Below are positions 57,265 to 64,000 of a DNA stretch of 64,000 nt, in pieces. The position numbers were made by a program, and so were the translations under genes. The notes beneath the pieces are model-generated. The model saw only the letters and a list, made by a program, of their open reading frames with translations, was not told where the DNA came from and did no database searches. The stretch comes from Crocinitomicaceae bacterium (lineage in GTDB: Bacteria; Bacteroidota; Bacteroidia; Flavobacteriales_D; Crocinitomicaceae): assembly GCA_016709005.1 (NCBI GenBank), contig JADJEU010000007.1:1-64000 (forward strand), in the 5' to 3' direction. Every line of letters starts with the position of its first letter. Position 1 is the first letter of the stretch.

Positions 57265-57357
57265 GCGTTAGGGATAGCAGCAGAAAACCCGGATCACGGC
57301 TAAGCCGTGAGAGGATTTGGAGCGAATAGCCCGACCTCGGCTCAGCCGAGGTAACGC
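57265..57357 (+). ncRNA. Structured RNA element resembling the Flavo-1 motif
   Basis: GCGTTA (57265-57270) pairs with TAACGC (57352-57357) to close the element. Inside, TCACGGC (57294-57300) and GCCGTGA (57304-57310) form a perfect hairpin with a TAA loop. ACCTCGGC (57334-57341) and GCCGAGGT (57345-57352) form another with a TCA loop. GGG at 57271-57273 can pair with CCC at 57330-57332. The unpaired parts (GATAGCAGCAGAAAACCC, GGAGCGAATAGCCCGACC) match from memory a sequence pattern repeated in Flavobacteriia, which I believe is the Flavo-1 RNA motif. It is GC-rich against the AT-rich flanks. It lies in the 424-nt region between purH and the sigma factor gene. Strand and identity rest on motif recall; the structure is visible directly. 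Confidence 0.6.
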
Positions 57358-57537
57358 CCATAAGCCAATAATAATTGTTAAATCATGTTGTCATAAATCA
57401 TACTGTGCAGGTGTTTAGACTAATTTTGTATCTCTTATTTGTTTAGTCAAAATTCAGTTTCAGAAAGAATTTTTGAGGAAATTAAAATATCTAAGATTCA
57501 TTGCCGTCATCACTAAAAAACAGGATACAAAAGTAAA

Positions 57538-58113
57538 ATGTCAACAGCTAAAGAAGTCGCCATTGTGCGGCCAGATATAACCGCAACGGTGAAGCAAGAA
57601 AGGAGCCGGCTTTTCAACTTCATACGCAAACGGGTTAAGTCAACACTAGATGCTGAAGATATTTTACAAGATGTTTTTTACCAGTTCGTAAGAGTTTCTG
57701 AAGAAGTGGAAACGATTGAAAAGGCAAGCGCCTGGCTGTTTCAGGTAGCGCGTAATAAAATCACGGATTTGTATCGTAAAAAGAAAACGGTTAGTTTTTC
57801 ACAGTTTGACACCGGCTCAGACGATGAAGATGGATCGTTGAATTTTGAAGATTACATTCCGGATTTAACCGATATGCCTGATGCCGTTTTAACTCGCGAA
57901 ATGGTTTGGGAAGTGCTTGACGAAGGACTTTCAGAATTACCTGAGGAGCAACGTGACGTGTTTAAAATGCACGAGTTTGAAGAAATGTCATTCAACGAAA
58001 TTTCTGAGTTAACCGGAGAAGGTGTAAATACATTGATTTCAAGAAAACGTTACGCGATTCTGCACTTGCGCAAAAAGCTGGGTGCTTTGTATGATGAGAT
58101 ATTGATTAAATAA
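57538..58113 (+). CDS. ECF-like sigma-70 family RNA polymerase sigma factor
   Basis: A 191-residue sigma factor. Region 2 shows DAEDILQDVFYQFVRVSEEV and SAWLFQVARNKITDLYRKKK, the core-binding and -10-recognition parts. Region 4 shows LSELPEEQRDVFKMHEFEEM and ISELTGEGVNTLISRKRYAI with the helix-turn-helix. A divergent acidic linker (FDTGSDDEDGSLNFEDYIPD) joins them. It probably directs RNA polymerase to an envelope-stress or similar regulon. No anti-sigma factor follows; instead a small membrane protein starts 7 nt after. A TAATTTTG box at 57421-57428 may belong to its promoter, giving a leader of about 100 nt after the RNA element. Confidence 0.9.
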   Translation: MSTAKEVAIVRPDITATVKQERSRLFNFIRKRVKSTLDAEDILQDVFYQFVRVSEEVETIEKASAWLFQVARNKITDLYRKKKTVSFSQFDTGSDDEDGSLNFEDYIPDLTDMPDAVLTREMVWEVLDEGLSELPEEQRDVFKMHEFEEMSFNEISELTGEGVNTLISRKRYAILHLRKKLGALYDEILIK

Positions 58114-58120
58114 AAAAACT

Positions 58121-58471
58121 ATGAATAAGAAATTTATATTAATGCCGATCTTCTTTTTGTTGATGGGCATTGCAATGACAGCAGTTGTGATGCTGCTTTG
58201 GAACTGGCTGATGCCAACACTTTTTGGATTAACGATCATTACTTTTTGGCAGGCTCTTGGAATATTAATCTTGTCTAAAATTCTTTTTGGCGGAGCATGG
58301 GGAAAACGCGGACATTGCTGTCACGGCGGACATGGAAGTCACTATGCCTGGAAAGAAAAATTCAAATCAAAATGGCAAAACATGCCTGAAGAAGATCGCA
58401 AAAAATGGGAGGAAAAATTTTGTGGGATGAAGGGCAAAAATCAAAACTCTTCTTCGGATACCACTAACTAG
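58121..58471 (+). CDS. Small membrane protein, possible sigma factor partner
   Basis: A 116-residue protein starting 7 nt after the sigma factor stop. Two TM helices (about 5-30 and 34-55, with LFFLLMGIAMTAVVML-like hydrophobic sequence) are followed by GKRGHCCHGGHGSHY, rich in Cys and His, then a charged helical tail (WKEKFKSKWQNMPEEDRKKW). The Cys/His cluster could bind a metal such as Cu, Zn or Ni, or be redox-active. I know no named family. Its place suggests regulation of the sigma factor or a membrane target of it; this is inference. Confidence 0.6.
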   Translation: MNKKFILMPIFFLLMGIAMTAVVMLLWNWLMPTLFGLTIITFWQALGILILSKILFGGAWGKRGHCCHGGHGSHYAWKEKFKSKWQNMPEEDRKKWEEKFCGMKGKNQNSSSDTTN

Positions 58472-58474
58472 CTT

Positions 58475-61400
58475 CTACTCGCTTTTGTATTCAACCTGCA
58501 GGTTCGGAAAAAATTCTTGCAGCTCACTAAATAAAGCCTCGTCAGAATTTGAAACAAGAATTTTCTTCAGGCCTTTCATTTGTTGTATTTGACTTTTATA
58601 CGTTGCTAATGCGCTGTAAAAACTCTCATCTGCATAAGCAAACGAAAGGTCCAGAATTTCAAGATTATCAAGCACAGTGACATTGGTCCAAAACGAGATC
58701 CAGCCCGCATGCGTAACGATACCCCTGATGCATAAATAATTTAGTTGCACAAAACCTTGTATGGATTCATCCAGACTATCACACGTCAAATGGAGAGACT
58801 GCAAATACGGCATTGCTGGCAAATAATTCGTTTTGACAGTGAGATGTGACAGGCCCTTCATATGACCTAAATCAGCCGGTACTTTTGAAACCTCTGATTG
58901 AATGTATAGGCTGTCCAGCTGCTCAAGGCCAAAAATAAAAGCCGGGAATTCAGTTGCTGCAGGAATGTTAATAGACAGATATCTTAACCAATCCAAATCG
59001 GCCATTGACTTTGGAAAAGAAGTAAGCGCTTCTGAACTCAATGACAAATAATGCAATGTGTGAAGATTGCCCATTGACTCAGGAAGAACATCTAATTGTG
59101 GCACATCTAAAACCAATGTTTTCAGTGATTTCAATTCACCAAAAGATTCGGGGAGAGAGGTGATCAAACCTGCTTGCAAATAGAAATAATCAAGTGATGC
59201 AAGCGATCCAAAATTTGCCGGCAAGCTCGTAAATGCAGAAGATTGAATATCCAGGGTGTCCAGTCTGGAAAGCTCACCAAATTCAAGCGGCAGCGAAACG
59301 AGTGTTTGAGAATCAATGAAAAGAAAGCGCAAATTTCGCAAGCCTGAAAAGTTAGAAGGAAATGAATCTAAATCTGTATTATCGAGGTAAATTTTTTCAA
59401 TGCTTTGCATTTCAAAAAAGCAATCTGGCAATTGAAAATCATAATCCCAATCGTTTCCATAATTAGAGAATGTTTTGAGGTTTTCAAAACAACACAAAGA
59501 CCAACTAATCAGGCCGCCTGCTGTCATATCAACAATGTCTGACGTGTTTGCTTTCCAGATAAAATTCCCGGCCGAATCAATGTAGGATAACAGCTTGCCT
59601 TCATGCTCGACAGCAATACTCTTATCATCAACAGTAATCACGTTGGCATAATAGGTTCCGCCGTAATTCGTGTAAAGCTCTTTGTCTTCTTTCCCAACTT
59701 TTATGTTCGCGGTTGGCCTCACGATCAATTCTGCATTGCTATTCAATATGCCTCTCTTTTCACGATCAAAACAAACAAAGAAAAATTGGGATTCAAGCGA
59801 CGAGTTGTAGCCAGAATTTGTGCTTACAACTTCAATATCATCACACATGCAAGGCGTAAGCCATTTTCCTACACTATCTACAAATCCAATTTTGTTGTTT
59901 TGCTTCACCTGAAATACTCCGGTATTCCAATTGCCGTAAGCATAAGTAATTTCATCATATAGAGCAGGAATGACCATTTTTCCATTCAAATCCGCAACAC
60001 CCATTTTTTTATTTATTGAAAAAATAAGCTGCGGCTTGTAAGGCGACAGTTCGACAATGTGAGCGTTGGGTAACAGTGAAATTTTAAATTCTTCCAAATT
60101 ATCTTCTTTCAAGTAAAGCACTGAAGAGTCTGTCTCCACCCGCAAAAGCATATACTCTGAGCCAATGTGGTTGTATTTTGGCTCCAGTATCGTTTCGCCA
60201 TTTTGATTAAGTAGTCCTGTTTTTCCATTTAAGACTACAATAAAGCGATGTGCCTCTTCTCCATCCTGATAATGAATAATTCGCTCAATACTTTCATAAA
60301 TGGGCTGTACCAAATAATTACCATCAAAATCTATCACCCCAAAAAGCTCATTTTGCTGAACAATCAGATACGGATGCGAATATGAATCCCCGGTCCAAAA
60401 ATCTTCAAAAACAGGCTCAGTAAGCTTTCCATTTTTGAAAAGGATTCCTTGTTTTCCATCCGCTTCATAAATAAAACAATCACCATCTTCACAAGGACCA
60501 AAGTAATCCATCTCCTGAAAATTCAAAGGCAACTGATTAAGTTTTTTTCCAGTGAGATCATAGAGATAAGCGCCTTCTTGCACAATGCCCAAAGCCGCGT
60601 ATTTATTGAGCCATTTCACTTCAGGTTCTTCCATTTTACAAAGCACCGTGCCATCTGCAACAAGCATAAAAAAAGCGTCGTTTTGTTTTGCCAAAACTAC
60701 TTTTTCAGGTCCTTCCAAATCAATCAAAATATCCTCGTAAACCGGACCAGTTAATAAACCACTTTGCATTGAAAATAATCCGCAACCTTCTTCAGTGCAG
60801 TACTGATTCGAATACATCCGTTTATAAATTGCCGGTAAAACAATACGCCCCGTGGTATCAAAAAGCCCGAATTTATAGTCGGATGTCATCACCTCAAAAC
60901 TCCCCTGGTCATCGTTATGCTCTATTCTCCTGAATTGCGGCGCAATCAATATAAACTTCTTGTGTGTATCGTAAACACCCTCCATTTCGTCTACCACAAA
61001 TTTGAGATATCGCTTATCATAAAAGGGCTCTACTTTGTCAGCTTTCAAAAGAATTTCAAATTCTGAATTGTAGACGACTGCCGAATCTTCATTCTGTGCA
61101 AGCCAAATGGCTTCTATCTTATCAATTTCACAATACTGACTTGTTGTAACAAATGCTTGTTTATTAAGATCATAAATTTGATGCAGCTCATCACACGGAT
61201 TATAGAAATTAGGATCCTCTATATCAGGAGCATTTTTTCTTAATTCATAGAATCCATTTCCCAAATGTCGAATATCATTATACTCATCTGGTAAAAGTTG
61301 AGTATTGGTTTTAGATGAATAGATCCCATATTGCCCATCAGCATTATTTGTGAGCAGAAAATCAGCTTGCAAATATGTCACCGGCTCATCAAATGCAGGC

Positions 61401-62086
61401 TCGATAATTATCTTTCCTTCAAAATCCATTAAGCCCCACAGGTGGTTTTGCTCAACTGAATAGACGGATTCATTTTGTGACGAGTTTCCGATAAAATCAA
61501 ACTCAAAAGGAGTTAGTGGTTCACCGTTCCTGTCATAAACGCCCCACAAGTCTCCCTGCTTAACCAAAAAAGAAGATGCGTTTTCATTCCAGATTATTTC
61601 ATCGAATTTAAACGGCAGTATTTTTTTTCCAGCGCGATTTAAAACACCTGATTTTCCCTTCTTTGATCCAATAATTATAGACTGCCTGGTTTTTTCATCT
61701 TTATAAAGTTGGACTCCGCCACCACTCATAACAACAAGGCTATCGCTGTAAAGAAATATATCCGCAAAAAAAGTGATTGAATCAAACACATCGTCAATCA
61801 AAGGAGTTCCATTATTATCAATTAAAAGCATTCTGTTGTTATCAATAATTGGATATGGAAACACTGTCATAGAAGAATCTGCAGCGCCAAAATTTTCAGT
61901 ATAACCAAAATTCCAGGAGTCGGCCGAAAGAGCCAACTCATAAGGGCCGCGCACCACAGCACCAGAGTAATTAATAAACCGTACAGTGTTATTTTCAATG
62001 ATCCGAAACAATTTTTCAGATTGCGCACTAGTAGTGGCCGGTTTAAAAAAACACAGTATAATAGTGCCCAGAAGAAAGTATCTCAT
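58475..62086 (-). CDS. Secreted WG-repeat and leucine-rich-repeat protein
   Basis: A 1203-residue protein with signal peptide MRYFLLGTIILCFFKPATTSAQ. Residues about 25-880 carry some fifteen to twenty WG repeats (WG_beta_rep), e.g. GVLNRAGKKILPFKFDEI, WGLMDFEGKIIIEPAFDEP, GLLNQNGETILEPKYNHI and GFVDSVGKWLTPCMCDDI. From about 900 on it becomes a leucine-rich-repeat domain of bacterial type with LPESMGNLHTLHYLSLSSEA and similar units, ending near residue 1190. No T9SS sorting domain or lipobox is present, so it is predicted to be periplasmic or released. WG and LRR modules mediate protein binding; a fused form this long is unusual. Function unknown. Confidence 0.85.
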   Translation of the reverse strand: MRYFLLGTIILCFFKPATTSAQSEKLFRIIENNTVRFINYSGAVVRGPYELALSADSWNFGYTENFGAADSSMTVFPYPIIDNNRMLLIDNNGTPLIDDVFDSITFFADIFLYSDSLVVMSGGGVQLYKDEKTRQSIIIGSKKGKSGVLNRAGKKILPFKFDEIIWNENASSFLVKQGDLWGVYDRNGEPLTPFEFDFIGNSSQNESVYSVEQNHLWGLMDFEGKIIIEPAFDEPVTYLQADFLLTNNADGQYGIYSSKTNTQLLPDEYNDIRHLGNGFYELRKNAPDIEDPNFYNPCDELHQIYDLNKQAFVTTSQYCEIDKIEAIWLAQNEDSAVVYNSEFEILLKADKVEPFYDKRYLKFVVDEMEGVYDTHKKFILIAPQFRRIEHNDDQGSFEVMTSDYKFGLFDTTGRIVLPAIYKRMYSNQYCTEEGCGLFSMQSGLLTGPVYEDILIDLEGPEKVVLAKQNDAFFMLVADGTVLCKMEEPEVKWLNKYAALGIVQEGAYLYDLTGKKLNQLPLNFQEMDYFGPCEDGDCFIYEADGKQGILFKNGKLTEPVFEDFWTGDSYSHPYLIVQQNELFGVIDFDGNYLVQPIYESIERIIHYQDGEEAHRFIVVLNGKTGLLNQNGETILEPKYNHIGSEYMLLRVETDSSVLYLKEDNLEEFKISLLPNAHIVELSPYKPQLIFSINKKMGVADLNGKMVIPALYDEITYAYGNWNTGVFQVKQNNKIGFVDSVGKWLTPCMCDDIEVVSTNSGYNSSLESQFFFVCFDREKRGILNSNAELIVRPTANIKVGKEDKELYTNYGGTYYANVITVDDKSIAVEHEGKLLSYIDSAGNFIWKANTSDIVDMTAGGLISWSLCCFENLKTFSNYGNDWDYDFQLPDCFFEMQSIEKIYLDNTDLDSFPSNFSGLRNLRFLFIDSQTLVSLPLEFGELSRLDTLDIQSSAFTSLPANFGSLASLDYFYLQAGLITSLPESFGELKSLKTLVLDVPQLDVLPESMGNLHTLHYLSLSSEALTSFPKSMADLDWLRYLSINIPAATEFPAFIFGLEQLDSLYIQSEVSKVPADLGHMKGLSHLTVKTNYLPAMPYLQSLHLTCDSLDESIQGFVQLNYLCIRGIVTHAGWISFWTNVTVLDNLEILDLSFAYADESFYSALATYKSQIQQMKGLKKILVSNSDEALFSELQEFFPNLQVEYKSE

Positions 62087-62443
62087 AATCGATAAGCCTG
62101 ATTTTCAAGAAAGATAAGAATATAACTGAAACCTTTAGGAGTGAGATTACCCAGACAAAAGGAATAAAAAGAAATAACGAATATCGATTAACGAATAATG
62201 AATACCGAATGTAAAAAGTGCGCAACAACTTCATCATTAAACACTTCATCATTCGTTAATCGGTGTTTAGTATTCGATATTTAAGACCAGGCTATCTAAT
62301 AAAACAAGATCTCCCAATTGCTGCGCAATCTCATTTGGGATCGGAGTATTTCAATCCAATTATAACAATTTGATTCTAGTGCTGTGATGGCGTTTGAGCA
62401 AAAATCAAGATTATTCGTTATTAATTTCGCTGACGAAAAGAAA
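62087..62443. other. Intergenic region with an inverted dispersed repeat
   Basis: There is no convincing gene in these 357 nt. CGATTAACGAAT (62185-62196) and ATTCGTTAATCG (62251-62262) are perfect complements, each within a longer AT-rich segment of ATACCGA/GATTAACGAA elements. Related copies occur at 7112-7122 and 21572-21588. A CCCAA/TTGGG hairpin lies at about 62313-62340. Confidence 0.5.
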
Positions 62444-63103
62444 TCAAGTCTTCACAACTTTTTGAACCAACTCTTTTCCATTTTCATCGCGAACAACAAC
62501 GACATATATCCCTTCCGGAAATTGCGCCAAAGTCACTGCTGAAATTTCTTCGAGTTTTCTATTTACAACCTGATTTCCCTGAAGATCGAATACATACAGA
62601 AAAGTTGACACCGATTCATTCAGCAAAAAAACCGTGACTACATTTTGTGCAAAATTTAGTTTAGCCCAAGGCTGGGGCGTTTGATTTGAGAGATCTTCAG
62701 TTGCGTGGTAGATGAATGCAAGTGTATCACGAATCAGCGGATTAGATTGATCAAAGACTGCAAACTTTAATTCACAATCACCTGCTACTTCATTCACAGA
62801 AAGGTTGATGGAAAGATAAGCTTCACGCCCGGGCTGCAGTATTCCAAGAGAGCCGGCATCAGGTATATTCGTGTAGCAGATCATATTTGTACAACCTGTT
62901 GCCGACCATTGCTGCGGCAGGTTTTCATCGATTAACTCAAAAGATAAATCAAGTACCTGATCTGAATTGTTTGTAATAAAAATATACTCCGTGCTGTAGT
63001 ATGTGAGTGATACGGTTTTTTCAAGAATTTGCGCCGGATTATACGAAAGCGTTTGAGCAAAAGAGTTTGCACTTAGAATTGAAGCTGTTACAAGAATTCG
63101 CAT
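62444..63103 (-). CDS. Secreted protein with T9SS-like C-terminal domain
   Basis: A 219-residue protein with a short signal peptide (MRILVTASILSANSFAQ). The middle is a beta-rich domain with TGCTNMICYTNIPDAGSLG, whose cysteines may form disulfides, and the following LQPGREAYLSINLSVNEVAG reads like an immunoglobulin-like fold. The last 70 residues (VSTFLYVFDLQGNQVVNRKL, then ALAQFPEGIYVVVVRDENGK-like ending in VQKVVKT) resemble the type A sorting domain, though the first YPNP part is degenerate. Probably exported to the surface. It lies 26 nt after the M23 peptidase gene on the same strand. Confidence 0.65.
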   Translation of the reverse strand: MRILVTASILSANSFAQTLSYNPAQILEKTVSLTYYSTEYIFITNNSDQVLDLSFELIDENLPQQWSATGCTNMICYTNIPDAGSLGILQPGREAYLSINLSVNEVAGDCELKFAVFDQSNPLIRDTLAFIYHATEDLSNQTPQPWAKLNFAQNVVTVFLLNESVSTFLYVFDLQGNQVVNRKLEEISAVTLAQFPEGIYVVVVRDENGKELVQKVVKT

Positions 63104-63129
63104 TTGGAACTAACGCAATAAACTCAGGC

Positions 63130-64000
63130 TTATTGTTCTACCTCCTCCTCAACCGGCTCATCACCCGTAATGATATAACGCGTTATTGGCATTGAATCAA
63201 TCTGTGCTTTGATGGGTTTGATGTACTCCAAATAATCAGGCAAGAGCGAGTCAACCATTGGAACTGATTCAGGGAATTTTTCAGCGCGGTGATCAATTTG
63301 TTCACCATTTTTCCAGAAACGATAACAGACGTGTGGACCTGTTGCAAGACCAGTGCTGCCAACGTATCCAATGACATCTCCTTGTTTTACGTAGACTCCC
63401 TTTTTGATGCCGGGCGCAAATCCAGACATGTGCAAATATTGGGTAGCGTATGTTTCGTTGTGTTGAATTTTGACGTAGTTTCCATTACCTCCTGCATAGG
63501 TTGCGGCAATAACGGTTCCGTTAGCTGTAGCCAGAATGGGCGTGCCGTGTGGTGCTGCATAATCTGTTCCTAAATGTGCTTTCCATCTTTTTTGAACCGG
63601 GTGAAAACGATTCATGGTAAAGCCTGAACTGATGCGCGAATATTTTACCGGCGACATTAAAAATGGTCGCTTCATTTCTTTACCAGCAGTGTCAAAATAG
63701 CCGATTTTTTTTGCCGCCGAATCAATTACATAGCGGAACGCAAAAAATTCTTTATCCTGATGTTTAAACCAGGCTGCCTTGATATCGCCAACAGAAAACG
63801 GTGTGCCTTCCACTGATTTTTCAGAATAAATTACTTTGAATTCATCACCCGGATGCAATTTAAAAAAGTCAATAGTCCATGCAAAAACACCCGCAATGAA
63901 TTCGGCCATTTCTCCCGTCATGTTGATGTCTTCAAGCTGTTGATCCAATGCAAAAGTCAGGTTCGAATTTTTGATAATCTCTCCGGAAAGAATTTTTTCC
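63130..64000 (-). CDS. M23 family zinc endopeptidase (partial, N-terminus beyond window)
   Basis: The frame is open to the right window edge (GEIIKNSNLTFALDQQLEDI precedes the first in-frame Met), so the start lies outside. About 290 residues are visible: a region resembling OapA/LysM-type linker domains, then the M23 domain with HLGTDYAAPHGTPIL (His and Asp zinc ligands), TQYLHMSGF and YVGSTGLATGPHVCYRFW. The last motif is HVC rather than the usual HxH. A Cys in this place seems common in Bacteroidota relatives, by recollection. M23 enzymes cleave peptidoglycan cross-links and act in the periplasm during division or growth. The acidic C-terminus ends EEEVEQ. The T9SS-like gene follows 26 nt later. 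Confidence 0.85.
   Translation of the reverse strand, partial: EKILSGEIIKNSNLTFALDQQLEDINMTGEMAEFIAGVFAWTIDFFKLHPGDEFKVIYSEKSVEGTPFSVGDIKAAWFKHQDKEFFAFRYVIDSAAKKIGYFDTAGKEMKRPFLMSPVKYSRISSGFTMNRFHPVQKRWKAHLGTDYAAPHGTPILATANGTVIAATYAGGNGNYVKIQHNETYATQYLHMSGFAPGIKKGVYVKQGDVIGYVGSTGLATGPHVCYRFWKNGEQIDHRAEKFPESVPMVDSLLPDYLEYIKPIKAQIDSMPITRYIITGDEPVEEEVEQ

Noticed and set aside
62309..62342. CCCAA/TTGGG hairpin as a terminator or tRNA fragment
   Set aside because: Short stem with a large loop, no T-tract, and no cloverleaf or TPsiC-like sequence.

Overview
The window is chromosomal sequence from a member of the Bacteroidota, most likely order Flavobacteriales (a Crocinitomicaceae/Fluviicola-like relative would fit; this placement is inference). 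The signs are type IX secretion (T9SS) C-terminal sorting domains on several secreted proteins, promoters of the Bacteroidota form TTG-N18-20-TAnnTTTG, the conserved purH-mreBCD-mrdA-rodA block, WG-repeat, DUF2480, DUF349 and VF530 proteins, and an AT-rich base composition. I found no tRNA, rRNA, CRISPR array, transposase, integrase or phage gene. This is mostly core genome with several large surface-protein genes.

Layout. 1-3142 (minus): a large multi-spanning sensor protein cut by the window edge, overlapped by a uridine kinase. 3272-7067 (plus): an aldo/keto reductase, a secreted TonB-C-like protein and a sugar MFS transporter; the last two share almost identical promoters. 7273-14061 (minus): a 2262-residue repetitive T9SS adhesin. 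14280-23058: TPR-SpoIIE phosphatase, lipoprotein, asnS, DUF2480, acyl-CoA carboxylase beta subunit, EI24 membrane protein and GNAT. 23126-29617 (plus): three contiguous envelope genes (frameshifted T9SS protein, beta-barrel, secreted protein). 29621-33150 (minus): ferredoxin, VF530, ispD, yicC and a beta-propeller lipoprotein. 33520-40648 (plus): sugar kinase, DUF349 protein, two membrane proteins, and GT2 and GT9 glycosyltransferases of LPS/glycan type. 40926-46648: DUF3108, NTF2-like, tryptophan 2,3-dioxygenase, yraN, an outer-membrane protein, tatD and a frameshifted L-asparaginase. 46776-49052 (plus): an exbB-X-exbD-exbD energy-transduction operon whose first exbD is damaged. 49112-57113 (minus): CPBP protease, rodA, mrdA, mreD, mreC, mreB, purH, which together form the cell-elongation module. 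57265-57357: a structured RNA resembling the Flavo-1 motif. 57538-58471: a sigma factor and a small membrane protein. 58475-64000 (minus): a WG-LRR protein, a T9SS-like secreted protein and an M23 endopeptidase cut by the window edge.

Four genes carry disruptions visible in the bases: a T9SS protein near 25,300, ansA at a G4 run near 45,687, exbD1 with its membrane segment missing near 48,129, and the rodA C-terminus at an A6 run near 49,913. Two are homopolymer length changes and two affect genes normally needed for growth. Assembly or read errors are therefore the leading explanation, with real gene decay as the alternative. No clearly new defence or biosynthetic system is evident. The best candidates for a closer look are the structured RNA, the 23-29.6 kb envelope cluster, the sigma factor/membrane protein pair and the duplicated promoter.
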